This document shows, in pieces, positions 1 through 5,257 of a stretch of 5,326 nt of DNA. This DNA comes from Planctomycetia bacterium (GTDB lineage: Bacteria; Planctomycetota; Phycisphaerae; Phycisphaerales; SM1A02), in the NCBI GenBank assembly GCA_009936695.1, contig JAACEA010000391.1, positions 1 through 5,326 of the forward strand, in the 5' to 3' direction. Each line of letters opens with the position of its first letter. The stretch's first letter is position 1. The position numbers were made by a program, and so were the translations under genes. The notes beneath the pieces were generated by a model. That model ran no database searches, had not been told where the DNA came from, and saw only the letters and a program-made list of their open reading frames with translations.

Positions 1-192
1 CGATGCTCGGTGGTCGACGTGACGGCCGGGGGACGAGTCGCAAGTCCGGTCTTCGAATGACTTTGGGGGTGAGTCCGATGTGGATGGATCCTCCGCCGGC
101 GACCGTGGTGCGAACGCCACACGACACTCCGCCTCACGGTGGGGGCGCCTCGGTCATCGGGTGTGAAGGTCTGGTTCGAAGCGATCGGCGGA
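1..192. other. Region downstream of ftsK, no supported gene
   Basis: This stretch follows the stop codon of the minus-strand ftsK gene. All three minus-strand frames stay open from GTG codons to the left edge over about 40 codons. The best of these begins at 127 (reads V-S-C-G-V-R-T-T) with a weak GAGG upstream. Its third-position GC, about two thirds by hand count, is not clearly gene-like, and I recognise no family. A plus-strand frame here is Arg-rich and runs antisense into ftsK, so it looks like a shadow. A small stem with a TTCG loop (minus strand, about 106-119) has one mismatch and no T-run, so it is not a convincing terminator. Confidence 0.4.
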
Positions 193-2805
193 TCAGTACC
201 GATGCTCGCCCGGAAGCTCGGCGGGCACGCCGCCCGCGTCCTCCTCACCGAAGTCGCCGTCGAGATCCTCGGCGGCGTTGCTTGCATCGAGGCCTTCCTC
301 GAGTCGCTTCATGCGATGCCAGTCCTCGAGCGTGATCAGGACCTCCCGGGCGACCGAACCCTTGTGGTCGCTCAGGATTCCGGCGAGTCCCATCTGGTCG
401 ACGAGTCGGCTCGCCCGGCTGTATCCGATCGCCATCCGTCGCTGGAGGAGCGAGACCGAACCGCGACCGGTCTCGATCATGATCTCCACCGCCTGATCGA
501 AGAGTGGATCGCGTTCCCCGCCTTCGCCTCCCGCGTCTCCGTCTCCGCCGCCGTTCGCCGCCTTGACCTTCATCAGACTGCGTTCGAAGGTCGGCCCGGC
601 CACGGTCTTGAGGAACTTCGCGACCTGCCGCGTCTCGCGGTCGGTGACCAGGGTTCCCTGGCCGCGTCGTATCTCGGTGCTTTCGGGCGTGACGATCATC
701 ATGTCGCCCATGCCGAGGAGAAGCTCTGCGCCCTTCTGGTCGAGGACGATCCGACTGTCCATCCCGCTGGCGACCTTGAACGAGACCCGGCAGGGCATGT
801 TGCTCTTGATCAGGCCGGTGACCACGTTCGCCTGCGGTCGCTGGGTCGCGAGGATGAGGTGCATTCCGACGGCTCGCGCCTTCTGGGCGATCCGGACGAT
901 CGAATGCTCGACCTCCTTGTTGGTCATCATCAGGTCGGCGAGTTCGTCGATGACGAACACCATGTACGGAAGCTTCTTCGGCAGCTTCGCCCATTCGACG
1001 TCGTTCGCGGGTTCGAAGGCCTCGCGAAGCTCGTCCTCGGTGAGGTCGTTGTATCCGCGGATGTCGCGCACGCCCGCTTCTCGAAGCAGTTCGTACCGTT
1101 CCTCCATCTTGCCGACCGCCCATTCGAGGATCGCCGCGGCCTTGCCCATCTCGGTGATCACGGGGCACATCAGGTGCGGGATGTCGGAGAACTGGCTCAT
1201 CTCGACCATCTTGGGATCGACGAGACAGAGCTTGAGTTCGTCGGGCCGCTTGGTGTAGAGCCAGGACATGATGATCGTGTTCATGCACACGCTCTTGCCG
1301 CTGCCGGTGGTGCCTGCGATGAGCATGTGCGGCATCTTGGAGAGGTCGACCACGAGGGGATCGCCCGCGGAGTCCTTCCCGAGGAACATCGGCAGCACCA
1401 TTTCGCGGGAGCGGCCGCTCGACATGAGCTCCTTGAGTCGCACCTTCTCCTTCTTGGTGTTGGGCACTTCGATGCCCACCGTGCTCTTCCCCGCCATGTT
1501 TGGAATGATGCGGATGTTCTGGGCCTGCAGGGCGCGGGCGATGTCGCTGGAGATCGCGTTGAGTCGCGCGACCCGGGTGCCGGGTGCGAGAAGGATCGCG
1601 TACAAGGTGACCACCGGGCCGCTCTCGATGCCTGCGACCTCGGCGTCGATCTGGAAGGTTCGCAGGGCCTCTTCGAGGATGCCGGCCTGTTCTCGAACCG
1701 TCGACTCCATGGAAGCCGAATAGTCGCCTTCGGGATCTTCGAGCTGATCGAGGGTGGGGAACTGGTATCCCTCGAAGTTCTCTTCCCGGGGGATGTCCTC
1801 GTCGCGCACCACCTCGGTCACGGCGGCTGCCATGCGGACTGGAAGTCGCTCGATCTTTCGTCGGAGCTCATCCGCGGAGGCTCGTGGCGTGGGCGGGGTC
1901 GTTGCAGTGTCCGACGCTTCCTCTTCCTCTTCTTCTTCCTCTTCCTCTTCCTCTTCGACGTCATCGCCATACCAGGCGTCCTCGTCGTCCTCCTCTTCTT
2001 CCTCCTCTTCTTCCGCGTCGCGCCGAGTCTCGTCGTTGAGCCACGCTTCGACCATCTCGGGAGGAATGCCGGCGGGCTGGAGGGTCGATCGGCGACCCAC
2101 AAGTCGTTCGACCACGTGTCCGATACCTCGGAAGGGTGCGGCGATCGCAGTTCGAATCGGGTCGAGGTCGATCCCCCGTGCGGCTTCGACCGATCGGATC
2201 ATGGCGGCGGGAACCCGCAGAAGAAGCTCGTCCGCGGCGACGAGCAGGCCGAGGAGCAGGCCCGTGAGCAGGATGAGCGAAGCGCCGACGGGACCGAACC
2301 GGCTCGCCAGCGCGGCATCGAGTTCGGCGGGAAGGAGTCCGGCTTCGAGGCCGGGGATCGGGCCGGCATGCGGCCAGATCGAGACGATCCAGGCATCATG
2401 AAGACCGCCGAGCATCACGGCGGCGAGAAGCGTTCCAAGCGTTCGGACCAGGGGATGCGTGATCTGGTGCCCGCGGACGATCGCGATCAGCGCCACCGCC
2501 GCCATGCCAAGGACGAGCCACACGCCCCAGCCGAGGGTCACGTAGGACCACCAGGCGATCAGGCTTCCCACGATTCCGGCGGGGTTCGAGGCAGGGTCGG
2601 CGTGTCGCGCGACGGAGGTCGAGGGCCAGTCGGCGATGTCGAATCCAGAGAAGGACACCGCGACGAAGACCCAGGCGGCGGCGGCGATGAGCCAGAGGAT
2701 CCGCCGAAGCAGGGTGGACTCGGTCGCCTCCGGGGTGGCCGGGGCACGGCGGCCGGTCGATCGAGTGCTGGTGCGGGTTCGTGACGGCGACTTCTTGCGT
2801 GGCAT
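193..2805 (-). CDS. ftsK: FtsK/SpoIIIE-type DNA translocase
   Basis: This is a membrane-anchored, ATP-driven double-stranded DNA pump that acts at the division septum, where FtsK proteins clear and sort chromosome ends and activate XerCD recombination. The 870 residues read in family order. A basic Arg/Ser/Thr-rich N-terminus (1-30) is followed by about four hydrophobic segments (around 33-53, 76-110, 119-141 and 171-192), the FtsK 4TM anchor. A linker (about 200-345) includes runs of 8 and 13 Glu. The alpha domain (about 347-450) precedes the RecA-like beta motor, with Walker A GTTGSGKS at 498-505, Walker B VFVIDE ending at D620-E621, and ATQRP at 653-657. The gamma winged helix (about 766-826) starts at DPLFDQAVE and contains QRRMAIGYSRASRLVDQM, the region that in relatives reads polar DNA motifs such as KOPS. 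An acidic tail of about 45 residues ends the protein. The ATG start is preceded by AAAGGGGG (minus strand, 2815-2808), a plausible Shine-Dalgarno site. It is shorter than E. coli FtsK (1329 residues) but ordinary for FtsK/SpoIIIE proteins generally. It is divergent from the lipid genes, with no sign of shared function. All key motifs are intact. Confidence 0.97.
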   Translation of the reverse strand: MPRKKSPSRTRTSTRSTGRRAPATPEATESTLLRRILWLIAAAAWVFVAVSFSGFDIADWPSTSVARHADPASNPAGIVGSLIAWWSYVTLGWGVWLVLGMAAVALIAIVRGHQITHPLVRTLGTLLAAVMLGGLHDAWIVSIWPHAGPIPGLEAGLLPAELDAALASRFGPVGASLILLTGLLLGLLVAADELLLRVPAAMIRSVEAARGIDLDPIRTAIAAPFRGIGHVVERLVGRRSTLQPAGIPPEMVEAWLNDETRRDAEEEEEEEEDDEDAWYGDDVEEEEEEEEEEEEEASDTATTPPTPRASADELRRKIERLPVRMAAAVTEVVRDEDIPREENFEGYQFPTLDQLEDPEGDYSASMESTVREQAGILEEALRTFQIDAEVAGIESGPVVTLYAILLAPGTRVARLNAISSDIARALQAQNIRIIPNMAGKSTVGIEVPNTKKEKVRLKELMSSGRSREMVLPMFLGKDSAGDPLVVDLSKMPHMLIAGTTGSGKSVCMNTIIMSWLYTKRPDELKLCLVDPKMVEMSQFSDIPHLMCPVITEMGKAAAILEWAVGKMEERYELLREAGVRDIRGYNDLTEDELREAFEPANDVEWAKLPKKLPYMVFVIDELADLMMTNKEVEHSIVRIAQKARAVGMHLILATQRPQANVVTGLIKSNMPCRVSFKVASGMDSRIVLDQKGAELLLGMGDMMIVTPESTEIRRGQGTLVTDRETRQVAKFLKTVAGPTFERSLMKVKAANGGGDGDAGGEGGERDPLFDQAVEIMIETGRGSVSLLQRRMAIGYSRASRLVDQMGLAGILSDHKGSVAREVLITLEDWHRMKRLEEGLDASNAAEDLDGDFGEEDAGGVPAELPGEHRY
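1917..2014 (-). repeat. Low-complexity poly-Glu coding tract in ftsK linker
   Basis: GAA and GAG codons alternate to encode 13 consecutive Glu (1918-1956) and 8 consecutive Glu (1990-2013), separated by an Asp/Trp/Tyr/Gly spacer. The plus strand is therefore pure pyrimidine at 1917-1956 (40 nt) and at 1988-2014 (27 nt). The mix of both Glu codons argues that the protein acidity is selected and that it is not a recent simple slippage of one triplet. Such tracts can vary in length between strains by replication slippage in multiples of three. Confidence 0.9.
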
Positions 2806-2906
2806 GACCCCCTTTCATCGGCCTTCCTGCGATTCGGGCCGCATGTTTCGGTGCCCACGAAGTTCGGGCGACGGCGGTGGGACGGTGGAACCGGCTACCA
2901 AAACGA

Positions 2907-2926
2907 CCGATAACATCGAATATCGG
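2907..2926. promoter_or_regulatory. Inverted repeat, possible operator in divergent promoter region
   Basis: CCGATA (2907-2912) and TATCGG (2921-2926) form a perfect 6+6 inverted repeat with an 8-nt spacer. It lies in the most AT-rich part of the intergenic region (about 2898-2933), between the divergently transcribed ftsK and dehydratase genes. TAACAT at 2911-2916 matches a -10 hexamer at four of six positions, but no good -35 sits at the right distance. The half-site spacing suits a dimeric regulator, but no known consensus is recognised. Confidence 0.3.
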
Positions 2927-2973
2927 CTTTCCCGGCGATGTGGAGCCGATTCGAGGTGGCCTCATCGCCGCGA

Positions 2974-2990
2974 ACCGCCCCGCAGGCGGT
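2974..2990. other. GC-rich hairpin in intergenic region
   Basis: ACCGCC (2974-2979) pairs perfectly with GGCGGT (2985-2990) across a 5-nt loop. No T-run follows on either strand, so it is unlikely to be an intrinsic terminator. If transcription of the plus-strand genes starts near 2920, it would lie in the 5' untranslated leader. A competing stem, CCCCG (2978-2982) with CGGGG (2991-2995), is also possible. Confidence 0.3.
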
Positions 2991-3044
2991 CGGGGAAAGG
3001 GCGTCGGCGTCCTCGATGATCGCACCAAGCCCGAAGCCTGCGGA

Positions 3045-3050
3045 TATCCT
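3045..3050 (+). promoter_or_regulatory. Possible -10 element for a leaderless first dehydratase
   Basis: TATCCT at 3045-3050 matches the bacterial -10 consensus at four of six positions and sits inside the palindrome GGATATCC (3042-3049). Its end is 8 nt before the A of the ATG at 3059, the spacing expected if transcription starts at the initiation codon itself. No purine-rich Shine-Dalgarno site is visible before this ATG, unlike the three genes downstream. No convincing -35 is seen, so the call is weak. Confidence 0.25.
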
Positions 3051-3058
3051 CCCCGCCC

Positions 3059-3505
3059 ATGCGATTCAGGCTCATCGATCAAGTGCTCGAGCAGTCGGAC
3101 ACCCGGATCATCGCCGTCAAGAACGTCACGAGTGCCGAGGAGTACCTCGGAGACCACTTCCCGACGTTCCCGGTGCTTCCCGGCGTGTTCATGCTCGAGG
3201 CGCTCGTCCAGGCGGGACGAAGGCTGCTCGGCGACGATGGTCGTCGATTCGTGCTCGGTGGCGTCAAGGCGCTCCGGTACGGGACCTTCGTGAAGCCCGG
3301 TGAGACGCTTCGCCTGCAGGTCGACCTCCTGAAAAGGCTCGATGGAGACGCCGTGTCCTTCAAAGGGGCCGGTGCCGTCATTTCCCCCGGAGCGGGAGCC
3401 GACGGCGGCGACACCGCGGTGTCCGGTCGCTTTACAATGCGACCAATCAGAATCGCGGTGCCCGAGGCCGCGGCGATCGCCGGCGATGGATCGCCGGCCG
3501 TTTGA
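3059..3505 (+). CDS. FabZ-like 3-hydroxyacyl-ACP dehydratase
   Basis: This is a hotdog-fold enzyme that removes water from 3-hydroxyacyl-ACP to give trans-2-enoyl-ACP in the cytoplasmic fatty acid elongation cycle. The 148 residues match FabZ in length. The signature HFPTFPVLPGVFMLEALVQ runs from residue 33 to 51, with catalytic His33 and Glu47 spaced exactly 14 apart as in canonical FabZ. Glu, in place of the Asp of FabA, argues against isomerase activity. The segment about 68-102 (KALRYGTFVKPGETLRLQV then LLKRLDGDAVSFKG) matches the central beta-sheet region of FabZ. The ATG at 3059 puts the fold start where expected, yet lacks a Shine-Dalgarno site. It is the first plus-strand gene of a group with an acyl carrier protein 91 nt downstream. 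Since a second dehydratase follows, this may be a pathway-specific copy and not the housekeeping FabZ, so I leave the symbol empty. Family assignment is firm; the exact pathway is inferred. Confidence 0.93.
   Translation: MRFRLIDQVLEQSDTRIIAVKNVTSAEEYLGDHFPTFPVLPGVFMLEALVQAGRRLLGDDGRRFVLGGVKALRYGTFVKPGETLRLQVDLLKRLDGDAVSFKGAGAVISPGAGADGGDTAVSGRFTMRPIRIAVPEAAAIAGDGSPAV
3479..3498 (+). other. Strong hairpin at the 3' end of the first dehydratase gene
   Basis: GCCGGCGAT (3479-3487) is perfectly complementary to ATCGCCGGC (3490-3498). In RNA this gives at least an 8-bp GC-rich stem with a TGGA loop. It ends 4 nt before the stop codon of the dehydratase and is followed by CGTTTGAA, with only three T residues. 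A 12-bp palindrome, CGGCGATCGCCG (3471-3482), overlaps its left arm and competes with it. It resembles a weak terminator or attenuator between the dehydratase and the carrier protein gene, or an RNA-stabilising 3' structure. It is also coding sequence (end of AAIAGDGSPAV). Confidence 0.4.
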
Positions 3506-3584
3506 ATCAGACGACCACGATCCGCTCGGCGGGTCGGTTCGTGAAGCCCGATCGGTCCCGACTCCTGAAGTCGTTCGGACCGGC

Positions 3585-3590
3585 AAGGAG
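3585..3590 (+). promoter_or_regulatory. Strong Shine-Dalgarno site of the ACP gene
   Basis: AAGGAG lies 6 nt before the ATG at 3597, near-ideal spacing. It settles the start of the acyl carrier protein, since the same frame stays open upstream to 3342 and would otherwise allow a spurious 215-residue protein. Confidence 0.85.
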
Positions 3591-3596
3591 ACGACC

Positions 3597-3989
3597 ATGG
3601 CGGTCATCAGTCGCGACGAGATTTTCGACAAGATCAAGGACGTGCTCGAGAACGCGCTCGGCGCGGACTCGGACGAGATCACCATGGACGCGACCTTGAT
3701 CGGCGATCTCGGAGCGGAGTCGATCGACTTCCTCGACATCAGCTTCAAGCTGGAGCAGGAGTTCTCGATCAAGATCGATCAAGGGGAGCTCTTCCCCGAG
3801 AACCTCATGTCCGACGACACGCTCGTGGTCGATGGCAAGCTGACCGACAAGGCGATGGAGATCCTCCGCGAGAAGATGCCCCACGTCGACTTCACGAAGC
3901 TTGACGAGCAGCGGTCCGTCGACCAGCTCTCCGAGGTCTTCACGGTCGCGAGTCTCGTCGACTTCATCGAGCGCAAGACCGCGGCCTGA
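3597..3989 (+). CDS. Extended acyl carrier protein with internal insertion
   Basis: This carrier protein would hold growing acyl chains on a 4'-phosphopantetheine arm and present them to the flanking dehydratases in the cytoplasm. Residues 1-60 follow the ACP fold closely: helix I (about 5-20), loop, then LIGDLGAESIDFLDISFKLE, where Ser42 is the predicted phosphopantetheine site. The motif is ESI where E. coli ACP has DSL. The C-terminal helix matches at about 113-126 (SEVFTVASLVDFIE). Between them lies about 46 extra residues (around 62-110, including GELFPENL, DGKLTDKAMEILREKMPHVD), so the protein has 130 residues against about 78 for standard ACP. The insertion is predicted to contain a helix (about 82-94). 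The gene has the best Shine-Dalgarno site in the window, which suits the high ACP levels cells usually need. It begins 91 nt after the first dehydratase and ends 36 nt before the second. A role in a specialised acyl pathway, and not bulk lipid synthesis, is inferred from length and context. Confidence 0.92.
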   Translation: MAVISRDEIFDKIKDVLENALGADSDEITMDATLIGDLGAESIDFLDISFKLEQEFSIKIDQGELFPENLMSDDTLVVDGKLTDKAMEILREKMPHVDFTKLDEQRSVDQLSEVFTVASLVDFIERKTAA

Positions 3990-4011
3990 TCCGCGGCGAC
4001 GTTTCCTCAAC

Positions 4012-4017
4012 GAGGAG
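4012..4017 (+). promoter_or_regulatory. Shine-Dalgarno site fixing a GTG start
   Basis: GAGGAG lies 8 nt before the GTG at 4026. The nearest in-frame ATG at 4035 would be 17 nt away, too far for this site, so GTG is the more likely initiation codon of the second dehydratase. Confidence 0.75.
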
Positions 4018-4025
4018 TACCGCCC

Positions 4026-4544
4026 GTGCGGTGGATGTGGATCGACACCATCACGGCGTTCGAGGAGGGGACCCGCATGCACGCGGTGAAGAACCTCTCC
4101 CTCGCCGAGGAACACCTTCACGACCATTTCGATGGCAGTGACGGCTTGGAGCCCTGCGCGGTGATGCCGGGCAGCCTGATCGTCGAGGGCATGGCCCAGA
4201 CGGCGGGAATCCTCGTCGGATCCGTCAACCGGTTCCGGGAGAAGGTCGTGCTCGCCAAGATCTCGAAGGTCGAGCTCGATCAGGACGCGGTTCCCGGTCA
4301 GTGTCTCCGTTACGAAGCGGAGATCGAACGGATGGACGGCGTCGGGGCGAGCACCACGGGCGTCGTTCGCCGGCTTGATCACGCCGACGGCGAATGGCAC
4401 GAGATCGGAAGGATCGATCTCATCTTCAGCCACATCGACAACAACACCGGTGGTCGCGAATTCCCGGAGGAGAACTTCGTGTTCAGCGACAACTTCCGGC
4501 AGATACTCGTCGCCGCGGGCCTGGATCGCCTGATCGACCAGTGA
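4026..4544 (+). CDS. Divergent FabZ-like hotdog dehydratase
   Basis: This is a second 3-hydroxyacyl-ACP dehydratase homologue with a predicted hotdog fold, acting on acyl chains held by a carrier protein. The N-terminus parallels the first dehydratase (AVKNLSLAEEHLHDHF against AVKNVTSAEEYLGDHF), showing that the two are paralogs. Predicted catalytic His34 and Glu54 are both present, the latter in MPGSLIVEGMAQTAG. They are 20 residues apart where the canonical gap is 14, because of a loop insertion DGSDGLEPCA replacing the usual short Pro-rich turn. A tail of about 30 residues (around 142-172, including FPEENFVFSDNFRQIL) extends it to 172 residues, longer than typical FabZ. It begins 36 nt after the ACP gene with GTG and a good Shine-Dalgarno site, so co-transcription is likely. 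It could be an active enzyme with altered chain specificity, or one half of a heterodimer with the first dehydratase. A related ACP-dependent hotdog activity is also possible. Confidence 0.87.
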   Translation: MRWMWIDTITAFEEGTRMHAVKNLSLAEEHLHDHFDGSDGLEPCAVMPGSLIVEGMAQTAGILVGSVNRFREKVVLAKISKVELDQDAVPGQCLRYEAEIERMDGVGASTTGVVRRLDHADGEWHEIGRIDLIFSHIDNNTGGREFPEENFVFSDNFRQILVAAGLDRLIDQ

Positions 4545-4609
4545 ATCGCGGCCTTGCACCAGCATCATGATCGCCCCGGGTTCCGCCGCCCTCGTCGGCC
4601 GCGGGATTC
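4543..4609 (+). other. Long-range inverted repeat after the second dehydratase
   Basis: GAATCGCGGCC (4543-4553), starting within the stop codon, can pair with GGCCGCG plus ATTC (4597-4609): 7 bp and 4 bp separated by a 2-nt bulge. The loop is 43 nt. No T-run follows, so it is not a standard terminator. It could stabilise the upstream message or separate the AhpD-like gene from the dehydratase unit. The 100-nt gap shows no other feature besides the ribosome binding site at 4633-4638. Confidence 0.3.
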
Positions 4610-4632
4610 CACCTCGTTCACCTCACGATTCC

Positions 4633-4638
4633 AAGGAA
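4633..4638 (+). promoter_or_regulatory. Shine-Dalgarno site of the AhpD-like gene
   Basis: AAGGAA lies 6 nt before the ATG at 4645 and decides that start over the in-frame ATG at 4567. The upstream one would add 26 residues that are low-complexity and unlike the family. Confidence 0.75.
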
Positions 4639-4644
4639 CAATCC

Positions 4645-5175
4645 ATGCCCAGACTCTCGCTGATCGAACCCGCGGCCGCCGAAGGCGCCGCCGCTGCCAT
4701 CCTTGCCGGCGCACCGATCAACATCTTCAAGGGGATGGCGAACAACCCCGTGATGATGGAGGGCCTGATGGCGATGGCGGGCGCGATCGCGAAGAGCGGC
4801 GCGATCTCGCCGCTCGAGGCGGAGGCGGTCATGCTCCGTGTTTCCGAACGCAACGGTTGCGGGTACTGCCTGGCGGCGCACACCAAGATCGCTTCCGGCG
4901 TGGGTGCGGACGATGCGAAGGCCGAGTCCTTCCGACGCGGCGAAGGAACCGACGATCGGGAACGGGCGCTGCTTCGATTCGTCGACGCGGTGGTCGAGAA
5001 GGACGGGTCGATCGAGGATGCCCAGCTGGAGGCGTTCCGGGCGGCCGGGTTCGACGATGCCGCCGTGGTGGAGGTGATCGCCGCGATCGCGTGGATGACG
5101 TTCACCAATCTCTTCAATCACGTCAATCAGACCGAAGTCGACTTTCCACCGGTCGTGATCCCCGTCGGGGCCTGA
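4645..5175 (+). CDS. AhpD/carboxymuconolactone decarboxylase-family protein
   Basis: This is an all-helical AhpD-like protein of 176 residues, of the group often annotated as peroxidase-related or alkylhydroperoxidase-like. The active-site pattern is complete: Glu60, then Cys72-x-x-Cys75-x-x-x-His79 in NGCGYCLAAHTK. The Glu lies 12 residues before the first Cys, as in Mycobacterium AhpD (Glu118, Cys130, Cys133, His137), while the extra His of that enzyme (His132) is Tyr74 here. In AhpD the Cys pair carries out thiol-dependent peroxide reduction; for this subgroup the substrate is unknown. The C-terminal pattern NLFNHVNQTEVDFPP is common in the peroxidase-related subgroup. No signal peptide or membrane segment is seen, so it is likely cytoplasmic. 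It follows the dehydratase by 100 nt in the same direction, so co-transcription is possible but not certain. A redox-protective role next to unsaturated acyl synthesis is speculation. True carboxymuconolactone decarboxylase activity is unlikely given the CxxC pair. Confidence 0.9.
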   Translation: MPRLSLIEPAAAEGAAAAILAGAPINIFKGMANNPVMMEGLMAMAGAIAKSGAISPLEAEAVMLRVSERNGCGYCLAAHTKIASGVGADDAKAESFRRGEGTDDRERALLRFVDAVVEKDGSIEDAQLEAFRAAGFDDAAVVEVIAAIAWMTFTNLFNHVNQTEVDFPPVVIPVGA

Positions 5176-5201
5176 CCGGTGATCCCTCGCGGTCGGCGCG
5201 C

Positions 5202-5257
5202 GGAAGTGGCCCCGAACGGGGAGGCAGACCGTTGCGGGGCCGATCCAGGGCACTTCC
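5202..5257. other. Inverted repeat downstream of the AhpD-like gene
   Basis: GGAAGTG (5202-5208) pairs with CACTTCC (5251-5257); skipping G5209, CCC (5210-5212) pairs with GGG (5248-5250), giving ten pairs with one bulge. A competing inner stem, GGCCCCG (5208-5214) with CGGGGCC (5235-5241), and a small CCCCG/CGGGG stem-loop lie inside. It begins 27 nt after the stop codon. No T-run follows, so a rho-independent terminator is not established. Confidence 0.4.

Noticed and set aside
245..1288. Minus-strand 347-codon frame inside ftsK
   Set aside because: Its Arg-rich translation in another frame overlaps the motor domain of FtsK; typical GC-rich shadow.
139..2784. Plus-strand 881-codon open frame opposite ftsK
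   Set aside because: It is codon-for-codon antisense to a complete, motif-perfect FtsK; its translation is rich in His, Asp, Arg and Gly with no domain pattern. It exists because TTA, CTA and TCA are avoided.
2974..2990. Rho-independent terminator in the divergent region
   Set aside because: The hairpin has no T-run on either side, and no gene ends there.
3342..3596. N-terminal extension of the ACP frame
   Set aside because: AAGGAG at 3585-3590 with the ATG at 3597 gives a clean ACP start; the upstream part is out of frame with the dehydratase it overlaps and unlike ACP.
2396..3772. Minus-strand 458-codon frame spanning ftsK, the intergenic region, the dehydratase and the ACP
   Set aside because: It crosses three real genes and the divergent promoter region, and its translation shows no recognisable domain.
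3765..3783. Tandem TCGATCAAG direct repeat
   Set aside because: It encodes SIK-IDQ in the ACP core and is explained by codon use; two short copies are not a repeat element.
3507..4568. Minus-strand 353-codon frame opposite the ACP and second dehydratase
   Set aside because: It is antisense to two genes with clear family motifs; no domain pattern of its own.
4567..4644. Upstream in-frame start for the AhpD-like protein
   Set aside because: The ATG at 4645 has AAGGAA 6 nt before it and fits the family N-terminus; the extra 26 residues do not look like protein sequence of this family.
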